Below are positions 1 through 11,830 of a stretch of DNA of 64,000 nt, piece by piece. The stretch comes from Hamiltosporidium tvaerminnensis (taxonomy: Eukaryota > Microsporidia > Dubosqiidae), in contig CM061246.1 in NCBI GenBank assembly GCA_022605425.2, positions 1 to 64,000 of the forward strand, written 5' to 3'. The notes under the pieces were generated by a model, which ran no database searches, had not been told where the DNA came from, and worked only from the letters and a program-made list of their open reading frames with translations. The stretch's first letter is position 1; each line of letters begins with the position of its first letter. Position numbers and translations under genes: made by a program.

Positions 1-846
1 CCCTAACCCTAACCCTAACCCTAACCCTAACCCTAACCCTAACCCTAACCTCTAACCCTAACCCTAACCCTAACCCTAACCCTAACCCTAACCCTAACCC
101 TAACCCTAACCCTAACCCTAACCCTAACCCTAACCCTAACCCTAACCCTAACCCTAACCCTAACCCTAACCCTAACCCTAACCCTAACCCTAACCCTAAC
201 CCTAACCCTAACCCTAACCCTAACCCTAACCCTAACCCTAACCCTAACCCTAACCCTAACCCTAACCCTAACCCTAACCCTAACCCTAACCCTAACCCTA
301 ACCCTAACCCTAACCCTAACCCTAACCCTAACCCTAACCCTAACCCTAACCCTAACCCTAACCCTAACCCTAACCCTAACCCTAACCCTAACCCTAACCC
401 TAACCCTAACCCTAACCCTAACCCTAACCCTAACCCTAACCCTAACCCTAACCCTAACCCTAACCCTAACCCTAACCCTAACCCTAACCCTAACCCTAAC
501 CCTAACCCTAACCCTAACCCTAACCCTAACCCTAACCCTAACCCTAACCCTAACCCTAACCCTAACCCTAACCCTAACCCTAACCCTAACCCTAACCCTA
601 ACCCTAACCCTAACCCTAACCCTAACCCTAACCCTAACCCTAACCCTAACCCTAACCCTAACCCTAACCCTAACCCTAACCCTAACCCTAACCCTAACCC
701 TAACCCTAACCCTAACCCTAACCCTAACCCTAACCCTAACCCTAACCCTAACCCTAACCCTAACCCTAACCCTAACCCTAACCCTAACCCTAACCCTAAC
801 CCTAACCCTAACCCTAACCCTAACCCTAACCCTAACCCTAACCCTA
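1..846. repeat. Telomeric (CCCTAA)n array, chromosome end
   Basis: About 141 head-to-tail copies of CCCTAA start at the first base and stop at 846, where the sequence becomes ttttttaag. This is the C-rich strand of a TTAGGG telomere, oriented as expected for a left chromosome end. The array is nearly perfect. The one irregular unit I see is a heptamer, CCTCTAA, at about 49-55, close to the outer end. No variant units accumulate toward the inner boundary. Confidence 0.98.
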
Positions 847-914
847 TTTTTTAAGTTTAACTATAATATGTTGGCTTTTAATTAAAGAAAAATATATTTA
901 TATTGTAAACTCGT
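847..914. other. Telomere-proximal AT-rich junction
   Basis: This stretch of 68 bases separates the last telomeric unit from the first retrotransposon. It is AT-rich without tandem structure. Its last 14 bases are the left copy of the target-site duplication of the RLE element. An in-frame TAA at 906-908 closes the element's reading frame on its upstream side. Confidence 0.8.
901..914. repeat. Left target-site duplication of RLE copy 1
   Basis: TATTGTAAACTCGT at 901-914 is repeated exactly at 3326-3339, directly after the element's A-rich 3' end. The match can be stretched by one A on the left (900 and 3325). A perfect 14-15 bp direct repeat flanking the element is the expected result of target-primed reverse transcription. 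Confidence 0.93.
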
Positions 915-3281
915 AAACTTACAACTCTTCACAAATATCTTTATGATATTGTGAAAGTTATATGTTTAGAAGGAACACCTCAAGCTGATTGGTTTTACTG
1001 CGGGCTTACGTATTTGATACCGAAAGGAATTCCACGAAGAGGCTCTGACTACAGGCCAATCACTTGTATGTCCAACCTCTATAAGTTAACGACAAAGTGT
1101 GTAACGAAAGTCGTTCAACTTGAAGTGGAAAGGCGAGGGTTGCTTGCAGAGAACCAATTAGGGGCGGTAAGAGGTGTGCAGGGAGCGAAAGAGCAGGCTC
1201 TACTGAATATTGCCTTAAATAAAGAGTATGGAAATAATCTTAAGGCAACATGGATTGATGTTAAAAAAGCTTATGATTCAATAGATCATGCTTATTTAAC
1301 TCAATGCATTGAAAACCTTAATTTACCTGATTGGATCCTGAAATTTATTGAGGTAATTATATCAAAATGGAAAATTGATATATCAGTAGGGCCTGAAAAA
1401 ATCATGAGCAAGAAGATTGATAGAGGGATTCTACAAGGAGATAGTCTGTCACCTTTGTTATTTGTGTTGTGTATGGATCCATTAAGCCGAAAGCTTAATG
1501 AAAAATACACAAAAGTGACAGTACAAACAGATGCAGAATCCCATTCTACTAATCATCTCTTGTTTATTGACGATCTTAAGCTCCTTGCAAAAGACAGCTC
1601 CACATTGAGTGCTATGACAGGCGAGGCAAAGGAATTTTTAGAGGTGATTGGCTTAGAGATTAACAAAGAGAAGTCAGCCACAAATGATACGTGTTGTGAA
1701 GATACTGCTACTCTTCTAGAAGGTGTTAGTGTTTACAAATATTTAGGAATAATAGAAGATAGCAGAGGAATCCCAACACGTAGCTCATTTGAAGAAGTAC
1801 AGAGCAAACTTATATCAAGAGTTGAAAGACTTTGTCACACTAGATTAAATGCAAAAAATTTATTTTCTGCAATCAATCAACATGCGATATCGTTAATCAA
1901 CTACCACATAGGAGTACTTCGACTTGAACCGGCTGACTTCTCTAAGTTAGATGATGCAGTGCGTGCGGTGTTGGTTAAAAATAAGATACATCTCCGCCCA
2001 GGATGTAAAGAGCGGTTGTATCTTCCTAGAACAGAACTTGGAAGAGGCCTACATAGTGTTGAGTTGCGAAGCGAACATATGCTTCTGCAACTCTTGGATT
2101 GTCTGGAAAAAAGTAAAGAAATATCAACTAGACGAGCAGCAATCCTCAAGGTGGAGAATAATAATAAAACCCATCTTGCACTAATAAAAGGCTTCTTAAA
2201 AGTAAAGTACAGGTTGGTAGAAGAAGTCACTAAGAAAAGTTTAGAAGAAGCTCAACTTGCAAAACTATATAACGAAATAGAAAAACGAAAACTCCATTCA
2301 AAGCTATATAATGCAAGAAAAAATGAGCTTGTGAGTGTTAGTGACTCTTCAAGATGGCTAAAGAGAGGAAATATTAGGCCACGAAATGAAGCTGTGTTCT
2401 GCTATATCCAGGATAGAAATGTATTCTGGGGAGCAGATGGTGTGTGTCAACATTGCGGGAAGTCTGGTAAGACTGTAGATCATCTAGCAACTAGATGTGA
2501 AAAAATGCTAGGCCATGATTACACTAGACGGCATAATGAAGTGGTTAGATGCCTACACCTTCTCCTTCTAAATAGATATAAGTTTAAGTCTTCAAAACGA
2601 ATAAGGAGCCACTCAGTTCAAGAAATTCTTGATAATGAGTATGCAGAGATAAGAGTGGACACCAGAATTAAAACTGATGTTAAAATTCGGAATAACAGAC
2701 CGGACATATTTATTTTAGATAAGAAGAAGAATAAGATAACACTCATTGAAGTAGGAATCACTTCCCAAGATTCACTTCAAATAGTTGAAACTGAAAAACT
2801 TAGGAAGTATGACCTGCTAGCCAATGAGTTGGGCCTTATTTATAAGTGTAGTGTTGAGATAATCCCTTATGTGATGACCTGGGACGGTATTGTGACAAAA
2901 TACCATAAATCTCATCTTAAAAGACTAGAAATACCCATGAATGTAGAAGCATACATTCAGTCTATAGTACTTAAAAAGACAGTCGAAACTATTTCCTTTG
3001 ATCGACGAAGAGGACTTGAGTCAGGACTAAATGCCGAAGAGAGCTGGGAGAGAGCGTCAATGGGTGTTATTATGAGATCAGAGATGCATGAGGAACCAAT
3101 ACCCCCTTTAAAAGAAGCGAAAACAGAGGAAGATGGTGCCAAAAATTTTAAACCAAAATATAAAGCCACCTTTATTTTACAAGGAGGAACCACTTTAGAG
3201 GAACCGACCAATAACATAAATGAAGAGTCGGATTTGGAAGAAGAGACAAAAGTGGTTAAAGAGGTAGAAGAAAACATGTAA
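915..3281 (+). pseudogene. Reverse transcriptase / restriction-like endonuclease ORF, 5'-truncated
   Basis: The frame is open from the truncation point to TAA at 3279-3281, but the N-terminal third of the protein is missing. Residue numbers here count from the GTG at 951, which is not a credible eukaryotic start; the first in-frame Met is residue 40. RT landmarks: LIPKG near 22-26, YRPIT (34-38), motif A WIDVKKAYDSID (101-112, catalytic D103), motif B GILQGDSLSPLLF (159-171) and motif C FIDD (205-208). Downstream lie a C-X2-C-X8-H-X4-C knuckle (C499, C502, H511, C516) and an RLE signature RPDI (583-586) followed by TLIEVGI (597-603, E600), a PD-(D/E)XK-type nuclease. RT, then knuckle, then C-terminal RLE is the R2/Dong/CRE layout. 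The C-terminal ~80 residues are acidic and lysine-rich. With no stops or frameshifts, the damage is only the truncation. Confidence 0.92.
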
Positions 3282-3325
3282 AAATGGTAAAAAATATTTT
3301 AACCCAGAATTCTATTAAATAAAAA
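3282..3325 (+). promoter_or_regulatory. 3' UTR and poly(A)-like end of RLE element
   Basis: The 44 bases after the stop codon are shared with copy 2 (36190-36231), with about two bases lost and one substitution. They include AACCCAGAATT and an AATAAA hexamer at 3318-3323, and end in a run of A directly against the target duplication. The hexamer would fit a polyadenylation signal at the very end of the element RNA, leaving only a short encoded A-tail. Confidence 0.7.
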
Positions 3326-3339
3326 TATTGTAAACTCGT
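3326..3339. repeat. Right target-site duplication of RLE copy 1
   Basis: This is an exact copy of 901-914 (TATTGTAAACTCGT), beginning immediately after the terminal A-run of the element. Confidence 0.93.
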
Positions 3340-6060
3340 TATTTTACATCATTAGTGGTAGATTTCAGTTGCTATTTTGTCACGTAAGTTTATATTGTAT
3401 AAAATCTGTCTAGTCTTTTCTGTAATATCAACTAGTATATATTTCATATTTTATGTTCTATATGAAATTAGTATTGTTTATAGCTGTTAAGATAAATATT
3501 TCTTTTTTACAAAAAAAATTGTACCATTTCAAATTTTATTTACAATTATCGAACTTTTATTCTTTTACGTGGAAAATTTTAGTTAGGTATTTATTTTATT
3601 AATGTTTTTTTAGTTTTGAATTTTCACTTGTATAGAGTCGGTTAAGATAAAATGTATTTTAATTCTATTTTTAATTGCTTTTTTTCATATTTCTTGTTTT
3701 GTTATTTTAATTTTCTGTTTTAAATTGTTCCTATATTTTTTACATATTTCTTTTGTTATTCCTTTACCAAGTTATAATGGTTGCTCATGCAGCAGTTTTT
3801 CTAATTATAAAACAATTCTGGCTACTTTATTCTTGCTTGTTTCTAGTAAAGTAATACTTAGTTCTAAATATATTATGATTTTGCTATAGTTTGATGTAAT
3901 ATATAAATTTTATGTAATTTAATATTAATTTACCATTAAATTCTGTGATTCATATCAATATGTTATATTCGAAGGTATACGTTATTATTTTCTTCTCTTG
4001 TATGATTTTAAGGTGTTAAGTCTAATAAGCTTATAAATTTACCATAATTGGAAGTTTCTGAGTGTAAGGTATTAAGTGCTTTTTTATGGTCATTTAGAAC
4101 ATTTTAACTATTAAACCCTTAACTGATTATCTTTGAATAATATTTTTTAAAATTAGTCATAATACGTTGTGTTTGACCTAAATATGGCCGTATTAAATTT
4201 TGTGAAATTGTTTTTAAAAGCCTTCAGTATATTGATTGAAACTTTGATCATATAGGGTATTCATACATAGCTTTGGATTTCCATATAACCTCATATTAGT
4301 TACCTTTCCTAAAATTGAGCAAACCGCTTTGTATTATATATGTATTGCTTTTTGGTTTAAAAAGAATATAGAGCTAAGTAAAAGAAAGATATCGTGCGAA
4401 AAGATATTTACATTGCATGTATAATAATTTCAAGAAAATTTATTAAAAATGTAATACTATTGAATTTGTTGAAATAAAATGCTATTTTTTAGATTTATAT
4501 AGTCATTAAGTTATTTTTACTAAATTATATAATTCTATTAGAGAATTTTGAAATTTGATTCATCCCAATATATTCATATAAGAATTTCGTCTTAAACTAT
4601 TAACTCATATTCGACAAATTTAGAACATAAATTTTTATATTTGTAAAGATATTACTAAGTTTTCTATTATTTTATATTTTTATTAGACTTAAGTAATATT
4701 TTACTCTAATTATCTAAAGAATTAAATTTAAATAAATTGTATAGTACATTAATATGTCTCGAACTGATAACTTTGTTCTGATTATACTACCTCAACATTA
4801 AAACTACATTTCATTATCTGTTTCTATATTAATTGTTTGCACATTTCAATGTTTTTAATTTATGTACCCAGTTTAAATACAATTTCTATAACTATTTTAT
4901 AAAAGGTATGGTTATCTATATTTTCTTAGATTTTTTAGATCTTTGACTTTCTTATGGAAGCAATTCAGATTCACACGAAAAACAAGCCAAATAAAGAATA
5001 ATTTAGATAATATTTTAATTTGGTATAAATATAGAATGAATCTTTAATAAATATATTTAACTATAAACTAAATTAATTTAAATCATTTTTAATATTTACT
5101 TTGCTAAATAGATATAAAGTTACCTACAATTCTTTACATCATTAAGAAATACCTATACTGGTGGGAATTACAAGATATTAATATCACTTTGATATCTAAT
5201 TATATTTATAGATGGATATCAAAGCAAAAGTTTTAAACTTAGTCTTATAATTAATAGAAACAAGTATTTGTAATTCAAAAATAAAATTTCTATGATTGTG
5301 TTTGTTGGTTTAGAGATTATACTATCAAAATATCGATTTGTCTATTAAAATAAAAAAAGAAAGACAACTGACCATTAAAAATTACAAAAACTATAAATAG
5401 TGTTATATTTTTTATGTTGTGACATCTTCTACGAGTGATTCATGAATAGCTTGGTATGAAACTTAATACCTCTTTTATTTTAAAGAATTGAACCTAAATT
5501 TGAAGCCATAAAAACATATGCCACGATCAACTGATATAATTACTAGAATATTCAAAGCAGATTTTTATATCTTACGGACCTAGGCTGTTTTGGGTTGAAG
5601 ATTGGGCTTTGTAAGTTTAATTAAATGTATTCTTATTATGATTCAAACGATGGTGTCAAAAAACTTATAAATCCTGTTTAAAGTCGGAGGTACACGTTAG
5701 TGAATGAATTCACTTAGAATATATTGCTAGATAACCTACCAATATCATTAACTTTAATTGCAATTACAATAAGCTAAAGGCAGAAAGCTTTTTATGGAAC
5801 GCAATTGCTAATCTGAAGAATCGCTGTGAAGATGTATATCATAACGAAGAAAAGATAAATTAATGTCTTTAATTTGTAGGTATACTTTTTAGAAAACCAA
5901 TAACTTTTATTTACTTTTGATAAAAACACGTTATTCTGTTAAATTATTTGCCTATTTCTTGTAAAAGTATAAAAAAAATTATTTGTTCTTTTATGATATA
6001 TGATTGAAGTGTAGGCTCTAACATATAGTTGTATTATTTTTGAATAAATATGTTTTTCTG
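3340..6060 (+). repeat. Dispersed non-coding repeat, family A, copy 1
   Basis: A long AT-rich stretch that recurs in the same order at about 12.43-14.86, 36.24-39.35 and 55.06-58.2 kb, with a partial copy at 16.43-17.99 kb. Shared landmarks in order are: a block around GCAGTTTTTCTA (near 3790); a conserved ~54-bp core from TATGATTTTAAGG (4001) through ACCATAATTGGAAG; AATATGGCCGTATTAAATTT (near 4182); GGGTAT..CATA and ATATAACCTCATATTAG (near 4255-4305); AAAGTCGGA (near 5680); and TTATGATATATGA..GTAGGCTC (5993-6017). No open frame of useful length is shared. The outer edges are approximate, and the strand given is only that of the landmarks. It could be an old transposable element or a subtelomeric duplication. 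Confidence 0.75.
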
Positions 6061-8759
6061 TTTTTTTTAGCAAAAAGTTTATTTATTGATTAAATTACAT
6101 GTCGGTGCGCACAAATGAGACAATGCCGCCGTATACATATGGATGATGCACTTTACATCGATGAGTAGAAAAGAAGCAGACCTTGGTCCCCCACTGACTA
6201 AATGGTAAATTATGGAGGCACTAACAGCTTTTATTAAATTTATTGATAGGATTATCTTATGCTAAAGTACTAGCCCACAAAGCGCGTTCGAAATATACCG
6301 AGTCATACCGAAGTGGAGGGAGTAGATGTAGTTCTTTCGCGGGTGCTATGTTTATGGAGTTCTGGTATGTTTAGAAAACTTCAATCTTTTTAAATAAAAT
6401 TATCTATATCCAAACCCTGCTTGAAATAAATAGAAGCTATAATTAAGTTTGGTGATGATAAATAGGTGTAAAGACATTACGAGAATATAATTGATTTGAA
6501 AAACAAAAGAGGTGTTGCAGTGGAAAAAAATTTCGAATTTAAGAAGTTCGGAACATGAAAAGATAATTAAAGCTTACTGCTACCTTAGAAAGAGACTTTA
6601 CAAACTTTCGCTGTTTTACACTAATATTATTTGTTATATACCGAAGTGTAGTATATTAACAGAAAATTATTTAAGATATTTTCCTTTGGGATTCAAAAAA
6701 AGGCAATGTAGAAAGTGAAATAATTTATTAAAGTTTGGCATTTTATTATATTTTTATTTTATTCCATCATATTTTTATTTCTTAATTTCAGAAATTTTAT
6801 TTCTCAAATTCTCATAAATTATTTCTAAACTTTTTAAATTTTTTCTACTTTTTTTTCTTAATTCTTTTTTTCTTAGATTCTATGTTTTAATTTCTTGATT
6901 TTTTCCTAAGTTTTAATTTTTTTATTTTGAAATTAATTTCTCTATAAATTTTTTTTCGTTTATAAAAAATTCTAATTTAAGTAGTTCAAATGAGACAAAA
7001 GTTATATCATACAAGTAAAAGTAAAAGTAAAAATTTAAAAATTGAAGAAATAAAGAGTTTAATGAAATATAATTAATGCTAAATTGTATTTTATTCTCTT
7101 TTTTTCTTTTATTTTACTATACCACACCAAAAAAATTATAGAAGCAATACAATTTAAGGAAATAGAAAATTAGTATTACTTTCCGCGGCACATATTCTAA
7201 TTAAAATATTTCTCCATTCTTAAAAAAAAACTTCAGAACGTTTTTTTTTTTTCTAAAATTAAGATTTCACCAAGTCAATGAAGGTTTTCTATAAAATGCC
7301 ACAACCGAAATGTATTATTTGTTCTACATATATCAAAAATTATATAAGCAGAGAAGTTGAGGTAGTGTTTTATAAATCTACTTTGTTTCTAAGTATATAT
7401 TTGGATAAAATTCTGTTTTATGTAGATATGCTTTATCACTTTGTTCCTATTGCGTTGTTCAGAGGTCTTTTACTAAATATAATCTACTTTTCTTTTCTTA
7501 AATAAATTCGGTTTGTATTTAAATGGGGTTAAAAGGATTATTTTATAATAGATTTGTAGTTAATCTATTTTTTTACGTTTTTGGTTTTTAAAAACTTTTC
7601 GTTTGTTATATGAAACCAGTAAAAATTGTAAAAAAATGCAAAAATAAAAGAAAAACTTTAATAAAATTTAAATTTTCAAATATTTTAGAAAGAAAAGAAA
7701 ATAGATTTGAATTATATTTTATTTGAAGACATTTATTTAAAAATATTAAGAATTGCTATAGCTCAAACAACTCTTCTCTGAAACTATTCTAACAAAAAAT
7801 AAGCGAAAATTTAAATTTGATGTTTTATGAGGACAAAAAGAGCGGAATGCGGAATTGGTCATCTTAAACCTTTACTTTGGGTTTGCTTGGGAATTAACAA
7901 AGGTTTTTTCCGCAATTTTAAATGTATAGTAGAACTTGTATTGAAATATCTGTGTGAGGGTGTATTGATGAAGAATTTTGAGGAAATGAAAGTGGTGCGT
8001 ATTGCAAGAATAAATGTTTTTTTAACTAAACTTAGAAATAACAGGAAGTGGGTATTATGGTCTATTCTTTTTTCTTCGTTACTTCATGGGGTTAAAATTT
8101 TAGTTCAACTAATTCTTATTTGTACTTTTATGTTTTTTTCAAAGAAAAAATAAATTGTGAATAGCATTTCTGAAGTAAGTTCAACCAGTAATTTTATTTT
8201 TAATTTCTATTTAGATGTTTTTTTTATAAACAATATATCAAAGTACGTGAAAACTTATTTTATTCAGATAAAATAAAAGAAAGTTGAATTAAAATTTTAT
8301 AAATTAAAGACTTTGCTGTTAAAAAATAAGCTTTGTATATAGCACTATTTTCTTTTTTTAAAAAATTTTATAAAAAATAATATATCAGTTATTTTTGTTT
8401 TAAAAGAAATTTGGCTGTAATGTTATTCTAAGACATACTTTTATAATTAATTCACTATAAAACATGTGCTTTGATCATTTTTTAGGTTGGTAGTAATATC
8501 ACATTAAATTTAGGTTCGATAAGAGGAAAATATTTAATTTGGTTTTCTTTTATGTCACAAATCATAAATAAAAAATTTTACTATAAGCTTTAAATACAAT
8601 ATATGTTTACGGTTCAATGGATATCGCGATACAAAAAAATTTTAATCTTAGAATGCATGAAATCTTATTAGGTTCTGATTCCTGCCGGTTCTAAGTACTA
8701 CTAGGATTTAGCGTCGGTTTCGAATCCAAAAAAGATTTTGCAGGTATATGTACGCTGCA
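6061..8759. other. AT-rich DNA with a G+C-richer patch; no supported gene
   Basis: Mostly A/T homopolymer-rich DNA. At about 6100-6360 base composition changes abruptly (patches such as CGGTGCGCAC and GGTCCCCCAC), but all frames hit stops, I recognise no protein or RNA there, and no tRNA arms are visible. Short open frames at 6512-6718, 7278-7505 and 7827-8153 (68, 75 and 108 codons) have no recognisable motif. The last has a hydrophobic C-terminal stretch and is the only one I would not dismiss outright. Confidence 0.5.
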
Positions 8760-9959
8760 AATTAATTAATATGGAAAGTTCCGAAGGATCGAAAGCTTTT
8801 GACGAAATAGAAAAACAAAGAATAAAATTGGTGATCTGGAATGGAATCAAAGGTTTTCCTATCCAAAACTAGAAAGGTGATAATTGATGAAACCCAAACT
8901 ATTATGTACATAATAAGCTTCTTTAGAATGAGCAATAAAAGTACGGGAAAAAACCCAAATCATCTTCGCACTTATTGCAGCAATTGTAGAAGATTATTTA
9001 GCAGAGAAAAGCGAAAAATATTTGCAAGGTGTTACTTAAGAGAAAAAAAGAGCCAGTAAAAGTAACAGACCCAGAAATCACTAAAAAGACAGTGGGAAAA
9101 GCTGTATAAATAATAAAGGCACCCAAAATCTATGAGAAGAATTAGGTACGGATATAATCGAAAGTAGTTACACGAGGGTGCGATCGCACAAGTTTTAACT
9201 AGGAATCTTTTTTTCAAATCAATAAATATATTTTTATATACTTTAGGGTATTAGACGGAATAGAACATTGATATATAGCCTATCTTTCAGATCCATTGAT
9301 TAATAAATTAAAATATGTGATAAATTAAGATTTTCTGAGATAAAAAATATTCGAGCCTATATAAATAATAAATTTAAAAATGATGTATTGATATTTTTAA
9401 AAGACTACCCGCGCACCTATTAAGAGAGAGTCCTGGATCAGATAATAGAAGAAACCTTATTTGCTAAACTTAAAGGAAGAATGGAAAACATTTTTAAACG
9501 AAATAAAAAAAATATAAATAAAAAGTTAAAAAAATTGAAGTGAGATTATTTAATTTTCAAGGGTAGAACTTGTGAGTTTCTGGAAAACGCTAATATAAGA
9601 ATTAGAAATATTAGATCGGGTCAAAAAATATTAATAAAATTACTTTTCACAATATTGGTCGTATTTCTAATATACAAATTTAAAAAAAATAATTTAATTA
9701 TTCAGTGTAAATAATTTTGGCATAGTAGCATCTGCTGGAAAGTGGCGCTACACGTTAGAAAATTAAAATCCAGATTATATGGTAATTGCCTGTAAGATAT
9801 CTAAAAAAAAATAATAAAACACGGTTTCTAATTCCGAGGAAATGTTGGTGTTATCGGATAAATTAATTTAATAGTATAATTAAAGATTTGACTAAATTCG
9901 GTGTTTGTATCAAGGTACAAAAATATATTTAATTTTCATTTACAAATCACGTTTAAATA

Positions 9960-10330
9960 ATGCATTACATTTACTTAAGGCTAAAATAAGAAAATTTGCT
10001 GATATGAAGATATTAAGCTAGGAGGCTACAATCTGGAGAATGCAGTAACATTCGAATAATTTGTTCCCGACAAGCATTCGGAGTTGGGATTATATGAAAC
10101 AAAATTTGAGTCTTCTTTTTTTAAGCTCGAGAATAATGTTCTACCCTAGCATATGTACTTTTCAAAATTTAAGGTACGACCGGAACTTCATAAAATTAAA
10201 ATTTTTATTACAAACTGATAAATGTGTTTTTGAATAAAGCTAATTTTACATTAAATTCTATGTTTAATATCAATTAATTAAAAGATAAGACGCTAAAAAA
10301 ACCTTTAAGCAATAAAATTTAAGTTTTAAC
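9960..10330 (+). pseudogene. AP-like endonuclease relic of fossil LINE
   Basis: The codons at about 10018-10041 read LGGYNLEN, which lines up with LGDYNLEQ at 59435-59458; in active enzymes of this family this is the conserved GD(F/Y)N box, so its Asp is now Gly. The following residues FVPDKHSELGLYET correspond in position and character to LNNHMNYGLYELYL in the younger copy. Further on, the segment near 10240-10300 resembles the INLIKDNKIRSK stretch of the 59.7-kb copy. Several stop codons interrupt the reading. The call rests on this pairwise comparison within the window. Confidence 0.55.
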
Positions 10331-10559
10331 TTCTAGAAATGAATTCTGTTGAATAAATTACCGAATAAAGAAAAACTCGAATTATTGCAAGATATTTAAA
10401 TTGAAGCTTCGAGGAGTTTGCAAATAAAAAGACAAGTTTCTCATAAACTGCACAACCTTATCATAGCTAATTTAAAAAGAAATTGAACGAGCTGTGAGAA
10501 CGATAACTGACTTTAATTTTAAAGAAATTTAAGAGTTGATCAAAAAAATGAAAGGAAGA

Positions 10560-11830
10560 TTAGTTATTTAGATAAAGCCAATTCTAATATTAGAATTCAA
10601 ATCTTGTTAACGATTTGGTTTCTAAAGTTGTTCCATGTAGTAAGAACGGAATGCGTGTGTTTGTAAATATATACGAAGCTTTTGGTTCAGTAGTGAGTAA
10701 CAATAATTCAGTATTCTGTTGACACTATATAAAGATAAAGTTAAAAAATTAATGACAGTCTTAATTATCAAAGCGATAAAGAAGATAGTTTAGTTAGTAT
10801 AATCTTATGTTAAATTTGAAAAGGGAAATAAAGCCACTACGGCCAATTAGTCTGGGTGATTTTAGAGAGAAAAAATGCACTTGAATAAACATGTTCATAG
10901 ATATATTTCGTTCATTTAAATAATTATTTTAATTCTTTTATTTTTTTGCGAGAAGTACCAAAGGCGTATAACTAAATACAATGACAGCAATAAAAAAGAG
11001 AAATAAATTATACGGAATCTCGCACTAATGAAAAAACTTGTAAATTGTTTGAAAAGAGCATATTTACGAAATTCGGGTTCGTTTTATAAAAGAAAAAAAC
11101 CAGTTACACACGGAATAACATAACCTTTACCAATAGCCTCCAGATAGAACATATTTTAGAAAGTAGTAGTGATATTTTCCGTAACGATCAATATGAAATC
11201 AGCTATGAAACGATCAAAAAAGAAGTTTGTAAAAGAACCTTATCTTGTATCAAGAGTTTATTCCGATGGATACTCTATTAATTGCAGAATTACTTTAGAA
11301 TAAAAAATATTTATTGATAGAGTATAATCGAAAAAGAGAATGTACTACTTTTTGCAAAGAGTTACCACAAAGAACTGGGATATTCTTAAGTTTGTTCAAT
11401 ATTGTCCTTTATTATTTGATTTTCTATATCTCTTCTCATCTGAGGAATAATATATTTAGCTATGCAGAAGATCTTTTGCTTTATAGCAGTAGTTTGAAAC
11501 AGAGTAAGAAGAATATCAGATGCATTCAAAGCCCTTCATCTAATAATGCATATATTTTGAAAGCAAAGAACTACTCTTATAATTGCTGAAATGTGATTAA
11601 AATATATATTAATAATATTAGTGTTGAAAACCAATACCTTTTCAAGTATCTTAGATATTTCTTTTGTTTAAAAGGCGTTGATACGAATTTTACTGTCAGA
11701 CAACCAAGAAAAAAGGCTTTAAAAGCTGCAATTGTATTAATAAATATCTTCTGAGAAAAAAGGCGAAAATAACAGCAAAGTCTTCTAAAGTCGTGTTGAG
11801 AGGCTATGGTGGGCATGTTAGACTTATATT
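10560..11830 (+). pseudogene. Reverse transcriptase relic of fossil LINE
   Basis: At about 10650-10695 one frame reads RVFVNIYEAFGSVV, clearly a decayed RT motif A (usual form D-I-x-x-A-F-D-S-V) with both Asp positions lost. A 91-codon open frame at 11314-11589 contains LPQRTGIFLSLFNI, a degraded motif B (PQG.xLSPxLFNI), then FSYAEDLLLYSSS, a motif C with the first Asp of YADD changed to Glu. After a stop, ENQYLFKYLRYFFCLKGVD is the KYLG-type segment that follows the catalytic core in LINE RTs. Several frameshifts and stops make it non-functional. Confidence 0.82.

Larger units (their letters stand above)
915..3325 (+). mobile_element. RLE-type non-LTR retrotransposon (R2/Dong/CRE-like), copy 1, 5'-truncated
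   Basis: The 2,411-bp insertion is bounded by the 14-bp duplication. Its left edge (aaacttac) matches 34100 in the second copy, where the element continues upstream for another 1.4 kb, so copy 1 lost its 5' part, as is common for LINEs. The right edge is AT-rich and ends in AATAAAAA. The 5' end faces the telomere, only 68 bases away. The perfect duplication and open reading frame suggest a young insertion. It is much richer in G+C than its surroundings. Confidence 0.93.

Noticed and set aside
951-953. GTG at 951 as the start codon of the RLE protein
   Set aside because: The frame is open upstream to the truncation point at 915 and matches copy 2 there. GTG starts are not expected in a eukaryotic nuclear gene; this is simply a truncated ORF.
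7278-8153. Small ORFs at 7278-7505 and 7827-8153 as host genes
   Set aside because: No recognisable domain and lengths within chance expectation for this composition; kept only as a note.
8700-8760. GGTTTCGAATCC as a tRNA T-arm
   Set aside because: The loop sequence looks right but the stem does not pair over five bases, and no D-arm, anticodon arm or acceptor stem can be drawn around it.
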